Assembly (NCBI RefSeq): GCF_005405925.1
Contig: NZ_BJHV01000001.1
Location: 7,254,001 to 7,318,000, forward strand
From: Streptomyces antimycoticus
GTDB lineage: Bacteria; Actinomycetota; Actinomycetes; Streptomycetales; Streptomycetaceae
Direction: 5' to 3'
Length of the DNA stretch: 64,000 nucleotides
The translations under genes and the position numbers were made by a program. Shown piece after piece: positions 51,079-60,794 of this stretch. The notes under the pieces are model-generated. The model worked only from the letters and a program-made list of their open reading frames with translations. It was not told where the DNA came from and ran no database searches. Each line of letters opens with the position of its first letter. Within the stretch, counting starts at the first letter, position 1.

Positions 51079-52023
51079 CTACAGCCAGCCCGCGAACTCC
51101 AGCAGCAGCTCGGCGCGGCGCCGGTCGCCCGCGGCGGCGTGGCGCAGGCCCATCTCGACGGCGCGGTAGAAGGACCAGCCCCGCAGCCGGTCGCGGTCGA
51201 CCTCCAGGGCGTCCGCCAGCTTGCCGACCCGGCGGCGCGCGGCCGCGGCGGGGCCGGGGCCGGCGGCCAGGTCCTCGCAGCGGTCGAGCACCAGCCGTGC
51301 CAGGTCGTACGCGCGCTCGCCCACGACCGGCGCCGGGCCCACGGCGAGCCAGGGCGTGCGCTCCCCGGCCAGCACCTTCCCCTGCCGGAAGTCGCCGTGC
51401 AGCAGCACCTCCTCGGGCGGCTCGGCGGGCAGCGCCTCCCGCAGCTCCAGCGCCTCGTCGGTCAACGGGCGGGCGTCCGCCGCCCGGCCCCCGGCGCCGA
51501 GCGTCCGCAGGGTCTCGCGCTCCTCCTCCGTACGCCCGGTGACCGACGCGAACGGATGTCCCTCGGGCGGGGCCACCCACAGCCGCCTTACCGTGCCCGC
51601 CGCCTCCAGCACCGCCTTCGCCTCGGGCAGCGAGCGCAGCGAGACCGTGCTGCGCAGCCGTTCGAGCAGCAGCGCACCGGTGTCCGGGTCGGCGCGCAGC
51701 AGCCGGGCCGCGCCCCAGCCGTCCCAGTGCGCGAGGGCGGCCCGCTCATGGTCGGCGTCCGGGCCGGGGACCGGGAACTTCAGCGCCGCCGGGGTGCCGT
51801 CCGCCTGCCGTACGAGTGCGACCAGTCCGCGGCGCCCTCCGGGCGCCGACACCCGCTCCAGGGTCAGCTCCCACGCCGCGAGCTGCCGCTCGACCGTCTC
51901 GGGCAGGGCGTCGAGCCAGCTCCGCACGGCGCTCGCCGGGGTGTCGCTCAGCGCGTCCAGGAGCCGCCTCGGCACCTGGACGCGGGCCGTATCGCGGCCG
52001 CCGGGCCGTGGTGCCGATGCCAT
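51079..52023 (-). CDS. Aminoglycoside/hydroxyurea-kinase-like protein with degenerate active site
   Basis: 314 residues of the APH(6)-type kinase family. The catalytic-loop region reads LLHGDFRQGKVLAGERTPWL, where the family has HGDxHxxN: the loop Asn is Lys here and the second His is Arg. The metal-binding Asp of the next strand (usually AIDP) is replaced: AVGPAPVVGERAYD. Two catalytic positions are therefore lost, which suggests a pseudo-kinase or a diverged function. It is the last of three minus-strand genes but separated from the next by 96 bp, so probably has its own promoter. Drug-resistance activity should not be assumed. Confidence 0.8.
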   Translation of the reverse strand: MASAPRPGGRDTARVQVPRRLLDALSDTPASAVRSWLDALPETVERQLAAWELTLERVSAPGGRRGLVALVRQADGTPAALKFPVPGPDADHERAALAHWDGWGAARLLRADPDTGALLLERLRSTVSLRSLPEAKAVLEAAGTVRRLWVAPPEGHPFASVTGRTEEERETLRTLGAGGRAADARPLTDEALELREALPAEPPEEVLLHGDFRQGKVLAGERTPWLAVGPAPVVGERAYDLARLVLDRCEDLAAGPGPAAAARRRVGKLADALEVDRDRLRGWSFYRAVEMGLRHAAAGDRRRAELLLEFAGWL

Positions 52024-52119
52024 TCCTGAGCTGTCCCCTCCACCATCAATGACGTCACAGACCGCATGGTCTCGCAGAGCTCACCGGACTCGTCGGCCTC
52101 ATCCGGCCCGGGTGCCCGT

Positions 52120-52623
52120 TCACACCCCGTCCGCCCCACCGCTGGGCGACGCCGACGGAGTGGCCGGTGCGGCGCGTTCGGCGAGTCCAGGGAAGGCTAC
52201 GCCGCCGCCCCGCCAGCGCACCGCCCGCACCGCCGCCTCCCGCAGCGCACCCGCCGCCTGGCGGCGCAGGGACCCGGTCGAGGCCCGGACGAGATCGGCG
52301 TAGACGGCGGCGACCCGGTTCTCCAGCTCGGCCGCGAGCCGCACCGCGGCGGCCGCGTCCGGCACCGCGAAGGGCAGGGCGTAGGCGGGCGCCGCGGCCT
52401 GGGGGCTGCCGCCGAGGTCGCGCACGGTGCGGGCGAGGTCGTCCCGGCGCGCGCGGTGCGCGGCGTAGCCTTCGCGCGCCTCCGCGAGCCGGTCGTCGCC
52501 GATCCGCCCGCCGACGACGCCGTATCCGTACACCGCGGCGTGCTCGGCGGCGAGCGCCGCCTGTGCGGCCCTGAGCGCCGCGGCGCGCTCGCCGACGGCC
52601 GATCGGCCTGCTCGAGAGGCCAT
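52120..52623 (-). CDS. DUF4439 ferritin-like protein
   Basis: 167 residues, mostly helical and Ala-rich. It has features of the ferritin-like DUF4439 domain: ALRAAQAALAAEHAAVYGYG in the first helix (the E and H of a potential metal site), a second EGYAAHRARRDDLARTV helix, and ELENRVAAVYADLVRASTGS in the third. There is no signal peptide. It lies 33 bp after the lipoprotein gene on the same strand, so the two are probably one operon, and both have a four-helix character. The function is unknown; metal or redox stress is a guess. Confidence 0.78.
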   Translation of the reverse strand: MASRAGRSAVGERAAALRAAQAALAAEHAAVYGYGVVGGRIGDDRLAEAREGYAAHRARRDDLARTVRDLGGSPQAAAPAYALPFAVPDAAAAVRLAAELENRVAAVYADLVRASTGSLRRQAAGALREAAVRAVRWRGGGVAFPGLAERAAPATPSASPSGGADGV

Positions 52624-52656
52624 GTCAGTACCCCTTCCCGGTGGTCCCGAGCGTGA

Positions 52657-53268
52657 TCACGAATCCGTGTCGCGCTGCGTGAGGAGATACACGTGGGCGG
52701 CGCCGCAGGCCGCGACGGAGGCCAGCAGCCGGGCCAGCTCGGGCGGCGCGGTGGCGAGCGCGGCGGTGCGGGTGTCGGCGGTCTGGCGCTCGGCCTGGGC
52801 GAGGGCGGAGAGGGCCTGTTTCTCGTCCTTGGGCACCTTCGGCACCCGCTGCCCGCCCGCGGAGGGCGAGCGCGACGCGGTCGCGGAGGGGGAGGCGGAC
52901 CGGTCCTTGGTGGTGAAGACCGCGGCGTGCCGGGCCGTCTCCTCCCGCAGCGGGGCCAGCCGCTCGGCGAGGTCGGGATGGGCGTCCACGGTCGCGTCGT
53001 AGCGCGCGAGGAGTGCGGTGGAGTCCCGCGCGCCCCGCGACCGCAGCAGGGCGCCGGCCGCCTCGCCGCCCGCGTCGCGCCGGGGCTCGGCATCGTCGGA
53101 ACAGCCGCTCAGCAGCGCGACCGCCCCCAGCGCTCCGCCGCCCAGCAGCAGACTCCGCCGCCGGGGCACCGCGGCGTCGCGCGCTGAGGACTCGGCGGAC
53201 GCCGGGGAGGCCGAGGACTTCGTGTCGGAGGCGGGTGTGGGAGGAGGTGGGGGAGTCGTGATCGACAC
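52657..53268 (-). CDS. Tat-type lipoprotein with ferritin-like helices
   Basis: 203 residues from GTG 53268, which has AGAGGA four bases upstream; the frame is open to 53433 without protein character. A Ser/Pro-rich N-terminus precedes PRRRSLLLGGGALGAVALLS with the lipobox LLSGC, so membrane attachment outside the cell via a Tat signal is likely. The mature part has long Ala/Arg-rich helices and a Ser/Pro linker (KDRSASPSATASRSPSAGG). Near the end is ASVAACGAAHVYLL, reminiscent of the partner DUF4439 helices. It is divergent from rimP. The function is unknown. Confidence 0.75.
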   Translation of the reverse strand: MSITTPPPPPTPASDTKSSASPASAESSARDAAVPRRRSLLLGGGALGAVALLSGCSDDAEPRRDAGGEAAGALLRSRGARDSTALLARYDATVDAHPDLAERLAPLREETARHAAVFTTKDRSASPSATASRSPSAGGQRVPKVPKDEKQALSALAQAERQTADTRTAALATAPPELARLLASVAACGAAHVYLLTQRDTDS

Positions 53269-53453
53269 GTTCCTCTTTCCGGGCTGCGGCCGCTCCCGGC
53301 CGCCGGTAGTGATCACAGCAGGCGAGCGTACCCGCGCCGAGCCCGTCTGCCCGGCAGCGGCCACCGAATCGTCAGCCCGCCGCCGGAACAGATAGGCTTT
53401 GACCTGACACGCGACCTTCCCACAACAGCACACGCGGCCGAGGAGTCACCCGG

Positions 53454-53978
53454 ATGAGCACGACCCAGAGCGAGAGGCTGCGCGGACTGCTGGAACCGCT
53501 CGTCAGCGCGCGAGACCTGGATCTGGAAGAGGTCGAGGTGACACCGGCTGGGCGGCGGCGTGTGCTGAGAGTGGTCGTGGATTCCGACGACGGTGTCCAG
53601 CTGGACACCTGTGCGGAGCTGAGCCGGGACATCTCCCAGACCCTCGACGACACGGACGCGATGGGCCAGGTCCCGTATGTCCTCGAGGTCACCTCTCCCG
53701 GCGCCGAGCGTCCCCTGACCGAGCCGCGCCACTACCGCCGCGCCACCGGCCGCCTCATGCGAGCGCGGCTCACCGACGACGGCGAGCTGGTCGCCCGGAT
53801 CGTCGCGGTGGACGACGAGGGGCTCGATCTGGAGGTCCCCGGTGTGAAGGGGCGCAAGCCCAGCGCCAGACGGCTTGCCTTCGGGGAGATCTCCAAGGCC
53901 CGGGTGGAGATCGAGTTCAACCGCAAGCCCGAGGACAAGGCCGCGGGCGAGGACGACGAGAGCAAAGAGGAGGCGTAG
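53454..53978 (+). CDS. rimP: Ribosome maturation factor RimP
   Basis: 174 residues. The two-domain RimP fold is clear: [40 protein letters not shown], and [14 protein letters not shown], a family hallmark. A charged C-terminal tail ([15 protein letters not shown]) is lineage-specific. It is needed for 30S subunit maturation. It is the first gene of the rimP-nusA-ylxR-infB operon and ends 2 bp before the nusA start. Confidence 0.96.
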   Translation: MSTTQSERLRGLLEPLVSARDLDLEEVEVTPAGRRRVLRVVVDSDDGVQLDTCAELSRDISQTLDDTDAMGQVPYVLEVTSPGAERPLTEPRHYRRATGRLMRARLTDDGELVARIVAVDDEGLDLEVPGVKGRKPSARRLAFGEISKARVEIEFNRKPEDKAAGEDDESKEEA

Positions 53979-53980
53979 CC

Positions 53981-54973
53981 GTGGACATCGACATGAGTGC
54001 CCTGCGGGGTCTGGTGCGAGAGAAGGAGATCTCCTTCGACCTGCTGGTCGAGGCGATCGAATCGGCGCTCCTCATCGCCTACCACCGCACCGAGGGAAGC
54101 CGTCGCCGCGCCCGGGTGGAGCTGAACCGCGACACCGGCCATGTGACCGTATGGGCCCGCGAGGACGTCGAGGATCTGACGGAGGGCCAGGAGCCCCGCG
54201 AGTTCGACGACACCCCGTCCGGCTTCGGCCGGATCGCCGCGACGACCGCGAAGCAGGTCATCCTGCAGCGGCTGCGGGACGCCGAGGAGGAGATCACCTT
54301 CGGCGAGTACGCGGGACGGGAGGGCGATGTCGTCGCCGGTGTCGTCCAGCAGGGCAAGGACCCCAAGAACGTGCTGGTGGACATCGGCCGTCTCGAGGCG
54401 ATCCTGCCGGTGCAGGAGCAGGTCCCGGGCGAGGACTACGCGCACGGCACCCGGCTGCGTACGTACGTCGTACGAGTCGTCAAGGGCGTGCGCGGCCCGT
54501 CGGTGACTCTTTCGCGTACGCATCCCAATCTGGTCAAGAAGCTCTTCGCGCTCGAGGTGCCGGAGATCGCGGACGGTTCGGTGGAGATCGCGGCGATCGC
54601 CCGCGAGGCGGGCCACCGCACCAAGATCGCGGTCCGGTCCACTCGTTCGGGGTTGAACGCCAAGGGCGCGTGCATCGGCCCGATGGGCGGCCGGGTGCGC
54701 AGCGTGATGGCCGAGCTGCACGGTGAGAAGATCGACATCGTCGACTGGTCGGACGACCCCGCTGAGCTGGTGGCGCACGCGTTGTCACCCGCGCGGGTGA
54801 GCAAGGTCGAGGTGGTCGATCTGGCGGCCCGCTCGGCCCGGGTCACCGTGCCCGACTACCAACTGTCCCTCGCCATCGGCAAGGAGGGGCAGAACGCCCG
54901 GCTGGCGGCCCGGCTGACCGGCTGGCGGATCGACATCCGGCCGGACACCGAGCAGTCGGGTGATCAAGGCTGA
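53981..54973 (+). CDS. nusA: Transcription termination/antitermination factor NusA
   Basis: 330 residues. The N-terminal RNA-polymerase-binding domain spans 1-105 ([20 protein letters not shown]), the S1 domain about 110-185, and two KH domains to the end ([40 protein letters not shown]). The Escherichia C-terminal acidic repeats are absent, as usual in actinobacteria. It starts at GTG 53981 behind AGAGGAGG. Its stop is immediately followed by a perfect 32-bp palindrome, which could terminate or process the operon mRNA. Confidence 0.97.
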   Translation: MDIDMSALRGLVREKEISFDLLVEAIESALLIAYHRTEGSRRRARVELNRDTGHVTVWAREDVEDLTEGQEPREFDDTPSGFGRIAATTAKQVILQRLRDAEEEITFGEYAGREGDVVAGVVQQGKDPKNVLVDIGRLEAILPVQEQVPGEDYAHGTRLRTYVVRVVKGVRGPSVTLSRTHPNLVKKLFALEVPEIADGSVEIAAIAREAGHRTKIAVRSTRSGLNAKGACIGPMGGRVRSVMAELHGEKIDIVDWSDDPAELVAHALSPARVSKVEVVDLAARSARVTVPDYQLSLAIGKEGQNARLAARLTGWRIDIRPDTEQSGDQG

Positions 54974-55005
54974 TTCAGGCCGGATCCCGCGGGATCCGGC
55001 CTGAA
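54974..55005 (+). terminator. Perfect 32-bp palindrome directly after the nusA stop
   Basis: TTCAGGCCGGATCCCG (54974-54989) is followed without a spacer by its exact reverse complement (54990-55005). It begins at the base after the nusA TGA and would form a 14-bp or longer stem with a minimal loop. No strong U-run follows. It may be an attenuator, a processing site or a protein-binding site between nusA and infB. Confidence 0.75.
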
Positions 55006-55070
55006 ATCGAGTGACGATTCGATCACTCCCCCCAAGGGGTGGGGTCGGTATGGGGAGGTAGACTTAAGCA

Positions 55071-55358
55071 GTGTCTGGCCGCACGCGCGCTGGTGCCTGC
55101 CCTGAGCGAACCTGTGTGGGATGCCGGGATCGGGCGGCCAAGGACGATCTGCTGCGCATCGTGCTGGTCGAGGGTGTTTGTGTCCCCGACCGGCGCGGTA
55201 CGCTCCCCGGTCGGGGTGCTTATGTTCACCCCACACGGGTCTGCCTTGACCTGGCGGTTCGCCGCCGGGCCTTTTCCCGGGCCTTCAGGGGGCCGGGGGC
55301 GCTCGACACCACGGCGCTGCGCCGGTTTGTCGAGAAGGGTGAGCAGGCGACACCCTGA
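55071..55358 (+). CDS. ylxR: YlxR-family RNA-binding protein (RnpM-like)
   Basis: 95 residues from GTG 55071. It has the DUF448/YlxR signature ERTCVGCRDRAAKDDLLRIV and GRGAYVHPTRVCLDLAVRR. In Bacillus the family member modulates RNase P. GGGGAGG lies 12 nt upstream. It keeps its usual place between nusA and infB, but here the palindrome after nusA and 158 bp before infB separate it from both. Confidence 0.93.
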   Translation: MSGRTRAGACPERTCVGCRDRAAKDDLLRIVLVEGVCVPDRRGTLPGRGAYVHPTRVCLDLAVRRRAFSRAFRGPGALDTTALRRFVEKGEQATP

Positions 55359-55516
55359 GTGAGTAGTTGGAAGAGAACGGCACGGGACACCGTGCGGTCA
55401 GGTACCTCGCGAGTCGGAAGTAGGTCGAGATTGCGATGAGCACTCGATGAGTACGCGATGAGTACGCCCATGAAGTAGCGACGGTCCGGCGACAACCCGG
55501 ACCTAAAAGGAGCGAA

Positions 55517-58500
55517 GTGGCTAAGGTCCGGGTATACGAACTCGCCAAGGAGTTCGGAGTTGAGAGCAAGGTCGTCATGGCCAAGCTCCAAGAACTCGGT
55601 GAATTTGTACGTTCGGCGTCCTCGACGATCGAGGCGCCGGTTGTGCGCAAGTTGACTGACGCATTCCAGGGTGGCAACGGCTCCGGCCGTACCGCCGGTA
55701 AGCCTTCGGCGCCGCGCAAGGCGACGCCCAAGCCGCCGACCCCAGGTCCGGCGGCTGCGGCCCGTCCGGCCGCCCCCAAGCCCCCGATGGCGCCCGGCCC
55801 CAAGCCGGCTGTCGAGGGCCAGCGCGGCACCCCCGGTGCGGCGCCCACTCCGGGTGCGGCGCCCACGCCGGGCCCGCGTCCCGCGCCCGCTGCCCGTCCG
55901 GCGGCCCCCGGCCCCAAGCCGGGCCCCGCGCCGGCGGCTCCGGCGCAGCCCGAGTTCACCGCGCCGCCGGCGGCCCCGAGCCCCAAGCCCGCCGCGGCCA
56001 AGCCGGGCGCGCCCGCCAAGCCGGGTGCCACGCCCGGTCCGCGCCCCGGCGCCCGTCCGGGTGCCCCGGGCCAGGGCCAGGGCGGCCAGGGCCAGGGTCA
56101 GGGTGGCCAAGGCGGTCAGGGTGGCGGCCGTGGCGGTCCGCGCCCGGGTGGTCAGGAGCGTCCGCGTCCGGGTGGTCCCCGTCCGGCCGGTCCCCGTCCC
56201 GGTAACAACCCCTTCACCTCCGGTGGCTCCACCGGTATGGCGCGCCCGCAGGCGCCCCGTCCCGGCGGCGCCCCGCGTCCCGGCGGTCAGCCCGGCGGCG
56301 GCCCCCGTCCGCAGGGCGGCGGCCAGGGCGGTCCGGGACGTGGCCAGGGCGGTCCCGGCGGTCCCCGTCCCACTCCGGGCCAGATGCCCCGTCCGCAGGG
56401 CGCCCAGGGTGGCGGCCCGCGTCCGGGTCCCGGTGGCGCGCGCCCGAACCCGGGCATGATGCCGCAGCGTCCGGCTGCCGGCCCGCGTCCGGGCCCCGGT
56501 GGCGGCGGTGGTCGTGGTCCCGGCGGCGGCGGTCGTCCCGGCGGTGCCGGCGGCGGTCGTCCCGGTGGCGGCGGCGGCTTCGCCGGTCGTCCCGGCGGTG
56601 GCGGCGGCGGTCGTCCCGGTGGCGGCGGCGGCTTCGCCGGTCGTCCGGGCGGTCCCGGCGGTGGCGGCGGCTTCGGTGGCGGCGGTGGCCGTCCCGGCTT
56701 CGGCGGTCGTCCGGGTGGTCCCGGTGGCCGTGGTGGCACGCAGGGTGCGTTCGGCCGTCCCGGCGGTCCGGCGCGTCGTGGCCGTAAGTCGAAGCGGCAG
56801 AGGCGCCAGGAGTACGAGGCCATGCAGGCCCCGTCCGTCGGCGGTGTGATGCTGCCGCGCGGCAACGGCCAGACGGTCCGGCTGTCGCGGGGTGCCTCGC
56901 TCACCGACTTCGCGGAGAAGATCAACGCCAACCCGGCGTCTCTGGTCGCCGTGATGCTCAACCTCGGCGAGATGGTCACCGCGACGCAGTCCGTCTCCGA
57001 CGAGACGCTGCAGCTCCTCGCCGACGAGATGAACTACAACGTCGAGATCGTCAGCCCGGAGGAGGAGGACCGCGAGCTTCTCGAGTCCTTCGACATCGAG
57101 TTCGGCGAGAACGAGGGCGGCGAGGAGATGCTCGTCGCGCGTCCGCCGGTGGTGACCGTCATGGGTCACGTCGACCACGGTAAGACGCGACTGCTGGACG
57201 CGATCCGCAAGACGAACGTCATCGCGGGCGAGGCCGGCGGCATCACCCAGCACATCGGTGCCTACCAGGTCTCGACCGAGGTCAACGACGAAGAGCGCAG
57301 GATCACCTTCATCGACACCCCGGGTCACGAGGCGTTCACCGCCATGCGTGCCCGTGGTGCCAAGTCGACCGACATCGCGATCCTCGTGGTGGCGGCCAAC
57401 GACGGTGTGATGCCCCAGACGATCGAGGCGCTGAACCACGCCAAGGCGGCCGATGTGCCGATCGTGGTCGCGGTCAACAAGATCGACGTCGAGGGCGCGG
57501 ACCCGACCAAGGTGCGCGGTCAGCTGACCGAGTACGGCCTGGTGGCCGAGGAGTACGGCGGCGACACCATGTTCGTCGACATCTCCGCCAAGCAGGGGCT
57601 GCACATCGACGACCTGCTCGAGGCCGTCGTCCTGACCGCGGACGCCTCGCTCGACCTGCGCGCCAACGCGGAGCAGGACGCGCAGGGCATCGCGATCGAG
57701 GCGCACCTGGACCGCGGACGCGGCGCCGTGGCCACCGTGCTGGTCCAGCGCGGCACCCTGCGGGTCGGCGACACGATGGTCGCGGGCGACGCCTACGGCC
57801 GTGTCCGGGCCATGCTCGACGACAACGGGAACGCGCTGGAGGAGGCCGGCCCGGCGACCCCGGTCCTGGTGCTCGGTCTGACCAACGTGCCCGGCGCGGG
57901 CGACAACTTCCTTGTCGTCGACGAGGACCGCACCGCCCGCCAGATCGCCGAGAAGCGTGCCGCCCGCGAGCGGAACGCGGCGTTCGCCAAGCGCACCCGC
58001 CGGGTCTCCCTGGAGGACCTGGACAAGGTGCTCAAGGCCGGTCAGGTCCAGCAGCTCAACCTCATCATCAAGGGCGACGCGTCCGGTTCGGTGGAGGCTC
58101 TCGAGTCCTCGCTGCTCCAGCTCGACGTCGGCGAAGAGGTCGACCTGCGCGTCCTGCACCGCGGTGTGGGTGCGGTCACCGAGACCGACATCGACCTGGC
58201 GACCGGCTCCGACGCCATCGTCATCGGCTTCAACGTGCGCGCCGATGGGCGTGCCACGCAGATGGCCGAGCGCGAGGGCGTGGACGTCCGGTACTACTCG
58301 GTCATCTACCAGGTGATCGAGGAGATCGAGGCGGCCCTGAAGGGCATGCTCAAGCCGGAGTACGAAGAGGTCGAGCTCGGTACGGCGGAGATCCGCGAGA
58401 TCTTCCGCTCGTCCAAGCTGGGCAACATCGCCGGTGTGCTCATCCGCTCCGGCGAGGTCAAGCGGAACACCAAGGCCCGCCTCGTCCGCGACGGGAAGGT

Positions 58501-58663
58501 CATCGCGGAGAACCTCAACATCGAGGGTCTGCGCCGCTTCAAGGACGACGTCACCGAGATTCGGGAAGGCTTCGAGGGCGGTATCAACCTCGGCAGCTAC
58601 AACGACATCAAGATCGACGACGTCATCGCGACGTACGAGATGCGCGAGAAGCCGCGCGGCTGA
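55517..58663 (+). CDS. infB: Translation initiation factor IF-2
   Basis: 1048 residues from GTG 55517 (AAAGGAG upstream). Residues 1-50 are the IF2N domain ([20 protein letters not shown]). About 55-420 is an extremely Pro/Gly/Arg-rich linker with imperfect repeats of the [11 protein letters not shown] type. A second IF2N domain lies at about 440-500. The G domain has GHVDHGKT (about 551-558), DTPGHEAF (about 600) and NKID (about 653). Domains II-IV complete the fMet-tRNA and ribosome-binding parts. It recruits initiator tRNA to the 30S subunit. The long antisense open frame over it reflects G+C bias. Confidence 0.98.
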   Translation: MAKVRVYELAKEFGVESKVVMAKLQELGEFVRSASSTIEAPVVRKLTDAFQGGNGSGRTAGKPSAPRKATPKPPTPGPAAAARPAAPKPPMAPGPKPAVEGQRGTPGAAPTPGAAPTPGPRPAPAARPAAPGPKPGPAPAAPAQPEFTAPPAAPSPKPAAAKPGAPAKPGATPGPRPGARPGAPGQGQGGQGQGQGGQGGQGGGRGGPRPGGQERPRPGGPRPAGPRPGNNPFTSGGSTGMARPQAPRPGGAPRPGGQPGGGPRPQGGGQGGPGRGQGGPGGPRPTPGQMPRPQGAQGGGPRPGPGGARPNPGMMPQRPAAGPRPGPGGGGGRGPGGGGRPGGAGGGRPGGGGGFAGRPGGGGGGRPGGGGGFAGRPGGPGGGGGFGGGGGRPGFGGRPGGPGGRGGTQGAFGRPGGPARRGRKSKRQRRQEYEAMQAPSVGGVMLPRGNGQTVRLSRGASLTDFAEKINANPASLVAVMLNLGEMVTATQSVSDETLQLLADEMNYNVEIVSPEEEDRELLESFDIEFGENEGGEEMLVARPPVVTVMGHVDHGKTRLLDAIRKTNVIAGEAGGITQHIGAYQVSTEVNDEERRITFIDTPGHEAFTAMRARGAKSTDIAILVVAANDGVMPQTIEALNHAKAADVPIVVAVNKIDVEGADPTKVRGQLTEYGLVAEEYGGDTMFVDISAKQGLHIDDLLEAVVLTADASLDLRANAEQDAQGIAIEAHLDRGRGAVATVLVQRGTLRVGDTMVAGDAYGRVRAMLDDNGNALEEAGPATPVLVLGLTNVPGAGDNFLVVDEDRTARQIAEKRAARERNAAFAKRTRRVSLEDLDKVLKAGQVQQLNLIIKGDASGSVEALESSLLQLDVGEEVDLRVLHRGVGAVTETDIDLATGSDAIVIGFNVRADGRATQMAEREGVDVRYYSVIYQVIEEIEAALKGMLKPEYEEVELGTAEIREIFRSSKLGNIAGVLIRSGEVKRNTKARLVRDGKVIAENLNIEGLRRFKDDVTEIREGFEGGINLGSYNDIKIDDVIATYEMREKPRG

Positions 58664-58678
58664 CAAGCGGCTGTCCCA

Positions 58679-58720
58679 CCGGGGCCGGTCGGCGGAGGAA
58701 TTTCCGTCGATCGGCCCCGG
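58679..58720 (+). terminator. 13-bp stem-loop after infB
   Basis: CCGGGGCCGGTCG (58679-58691) and CGATCGGCCCCGG (58708-58720) pair over 13 bp with one G.U and a 16-nt loop, 15 nt after the infB stop. It probably ends the rimP-infB transcript. Confidence 0.75.
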
Positions 58721-58787
58721 CCCTTGCGTGTACGGTGCCAGAAGCCCGCATTCACAAAGGCCCCACGGGTGGCTTGACCCGGACCGC

Positions 58788-59084
58788 ATGTATGTAGGGA
58801 CGTTGTCCTTTGACCTGCTTCTCGGCGACGTACGGTCGTTGAAGGAGAAGCGCTCCGTCGTCCGCCCGATCGTCGCCGAGCTGCACCGCAAATTCGCGGT
58901 GAGCGTGGCGGAGGTCGGGGACCAGGACCTCTACCGCAGGGCCCAGATCGCCCTGGCGATGGTCTCCGGGGACGCGGGCCATCTCACGGACGTGCTCGAC
59001 CGCTGCGAGCGGCTGGTGGCGGCGCGGCCGGAGGTGGAGCTGTTGTCGGTGCGACGGCGGTTCCACGGTGGCGATGATGAATGA
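58788..59084 (+). CDS. ylxP: DUF503 (YlxP-like) small protein
   Basis: 98 residues: MYVGTLSFDLLLGDVRSLKE, then KRSVVRPIVAELHRKFAVSV and EVGDQDLYRRAQIALAMVSG, the DUF503 signature. It is found between infB and rbfA in many Gram-positives and assumed to aid ribosome assembly. ATG 58788 has no clear Shine-Dalgarno; the frame is open upstream inside infB but only in shadow sequence. rbfA follows after 69 bp. Confidence 0.9.
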   Translation: MYVGTLSFDLLLGDVRSLKEKRSVVRPIVAELHRKFAVSVAEVGDQDLYRRAQIALAMVSGDAGHLTDVLDRCERLVAARPEVELLSVRRRFHGGDDE

Positions 59085-59153
59085 GGGCCGGATCGGCGGT
59101 GGCAGACCGCCCCGGCCATCGATGACTGACGCGAAGAAGAGAGAAGAAGACGC

Positions 59154-59648
59154 ATGAGCGACACCGCGCGGGCACGCAAGCTGGCGGACCGCATCCGGGT
59201 CGTGGTCGCGGAGACTCTGCAGCGGCGGATCAAGGACCCGCGGCTGGGCTATGTGACCATCACCGACACCCGGATCACCGGTGATCTGCGGGAGGCGACC
59301 GTCTTCTACACGGTCTTCGGCGACGACGAGGAGCGGGCGGCCTCCGCCGCGGCCCTGGAGAGCGCCAAGGGTGTGCTGCGGTCGGAGGTCGGACGCCAGA
59401 CGGGGGTGCGCTTCACCCCGACCCTGACGTTCGTCCCGGACGCCCTGCCGGAGAACGCCCGTACCATCGACGACCTGCTCGCCAAGGCCAGGGAGGCGGA
59501 CGCCCAGGTGCGCGAGGCGTCCTCGGGCGCCAGCTACGCCGGCGACGCCGACCCGTACCGCAAGCCGGGCGAGGACGAGGACGACGAGGAGCCCGGCACG
59601 GACGGCCAGGAGCCCGGCACGGACGGCAAGGGTTCACCGGACGCATGA
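59154..59648 (+). CDS. rbfA: 30S ribosome-binding factor A
   Basis: 164 residues. The KH-like RbfA domain spans about 5-115: [60 protein letters not shown] charged Asp/Glu tail with a duplicated [14 protein letters not shown] motif follows. It acts in late 30S maturation. Its stop overlaps the truB ATG (59645-59648). Confidence 0.95.
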   Translation: MSDTARARKLADRIRVVVAETLQRRIKDPRLGYVTITDTRITGDLREATVFYTVFGDDEERAASAAALESAKGVLRSEVGRQTGVRFTPTLTFVPDALPENARTIDDLLAKAREADAQVREASSGASYAGDADPYRKPGEDEDDEEPGTDGQEPGTDGKGSPDA

Positions 59649-60586
59649 CGCGCAAGGGCAGGGCCGGTTCCGGGGCACCGGACGGCCTGGTGATCGTCGA
59701 CAAGCCGGCCGGATTCACCTCGCACGACGTGGTCGCCAAGATGCGCCGCTTCGCCGGCACCCGGCGGGTCGGCCACGCCGGAACGCTGGACCCGATGGCC
59801 ACGGGCGTGCTCGTGGTCGGCGTGGAGAAGGCGACCCGGCTGCTGGGCCATCTGGCGCTGACCGAGAAGGAGTACCGGGCCACCATCCGGCTCGGCCAGG
59901 CCACGGTCACCGATGACGCGGAGGGCGAGATCACCGCCTCGGACGGCGCCGCCGGGGTCGACCCGGGCGCCGTGGAGGCCGGGATCGAGGAGCTGACCGG
60001 GGACATCCAGCAGGTCCCCTCGAAGGTCAGCGCCATCAAGATCGACGGCAAGCGCTCCTACGCACGGGCGCGGGAGGGCGAGGAGTTCGCGATCCCGGCG
60101 CGGCCGGTGACGGTCTCCTCCTTCGTCCTCCACGACCGCCGCGAGGCCAAGGCGGAGGACGGCACCACCGTCCTCGACCTGGACGTCACGGTGGTGTGCT
60201 CCTCCGGCACCTACATCCGGGCGCTGGCGCGCGACCTGGGCGCCGGACTCGGCGTCGGCGGCCATCTGACGGCCCTGCGGCGGACCCGGGTCGGTCCGTA
60301 CGGGCTGGAGGCGGCCAGGACGCTGGAGAGCCTGGAGGAGTCGCTGGAGATCATGCCCATCGCCGAGGCGGCGGCCGCCGCCTTCCCGCGCTGGGACGTG
60401 GACGACCACCAGGCCCGGCTGCTGGGCAACGGCGTACGGATCGACATGCCCTCGGGGGAGGGAGCGCCGGGTTCGGGGACGGGTTCGGGTTCTGGGCCGG
60501 TCGCGGTCTTCGGGCCGGAGGGGCGTTTTCTGGCCCTCGTGGAGGAGTCGAAGGGCAAGGCGAAGAGCCTGGCCGTCTTCGTATGA
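59645..60586 (+). CDS. truB: tRNA pseudouridine-55 synthase
   Basis: 313 residues. The catalytic Asp is D49 in [17 protein letters not shown], with [17 protein letters not shown] before it and the RNA-binding [14 protein letters not shown] region and [17 protein letters not shown] after. A C-terminal PUA-like domain contains a Gly/Ser/Pro insert (about 270-285). It makes pseudouridine in the T-loop of tRNAs. It is coupled to rbfA by ATGA and followed by a long hairpin. Confidence 0.96.
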   Translation: MTRKGRAGSGAPDGLVIVDKPAGFTSHDVVAKMRRFAGTRRVGHAGTLDPMATGVLVVGVEKATRLLGHLALTEKEYRATIRLGQATVTDDAEGEITASDGAAGVDPGAVEAGIEELTGDIQQVPSKVSAIKIDGKRSYARAREGEEFAIPARPVTVSSFVLHDRREAKAEDGTTVLDLDVTVVCSSGTYIRALARDLGAGLGVGGHLTALRRTRVGPYGLEAARTLESLEESLEIMPIAEAAAAAFPRWDVDDHQARLLGNGVRIDMPSGEGAPGSGTGSGSGPVAVFGPEGRFLALVEESKGKAKSLAVFV

Positions 60587-60649
60587 GGCCATCGGACCGC
60601 GTCGTCGCCAGGCGTCGCGGTGTGTCGTGACTGACTCCCTGCTGCGTTG

Positions 60650-60702
60650 CGAGCGCCCGGACCGGCCGCCTACGGTGGCTTTCCGGCCGGTCCGGGCGCT
60701 CG
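60650..60702 (+). terminator. 19-bp perfect stem-loop between truB and ribF
   Basis: CGAGCGCCCGGACCGGCCG (60650-60668) and its exact reverse complement (60684-60702) enclose a 15-nt loop. It is 63 nt after truB and 92 nt before ribF, and is among the longest uninterrupted stems in the window. No U-tract follows. No FMN-riboswitch conserved segments are seen here. Confidence 0.8.
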
Positions 60703-60794
60703 TAGAGACCACCGATGCGAGGCGGGCGACCGGGGCATGGCAGTCTTAGACCTGCGAAGTCGACAGACAAAGGTTCGGGCGAGGAGCGGGCAAA

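Noticed and set aside
51079..52023. Functional aminoglycoside resistance gene
   Set aside because: Key catalytic positions are substituted (Asn to Lys, Asp to Gly), so a resistance call is not supported.
55226..58891. 1221-codon open frame antisense to infB
   Set aside because: It mirrors the IF-2 gene; its Thr/Ala and Arg/Leu-rich composition is what the complementary strand of a Gly/Pro-rich gene gives. There is no start signal or domain.
60587..60794. FMN riboswitch before ribF
   Set aside because: The conserved RFN-element segments are not present; only a single long hairpin is seen.
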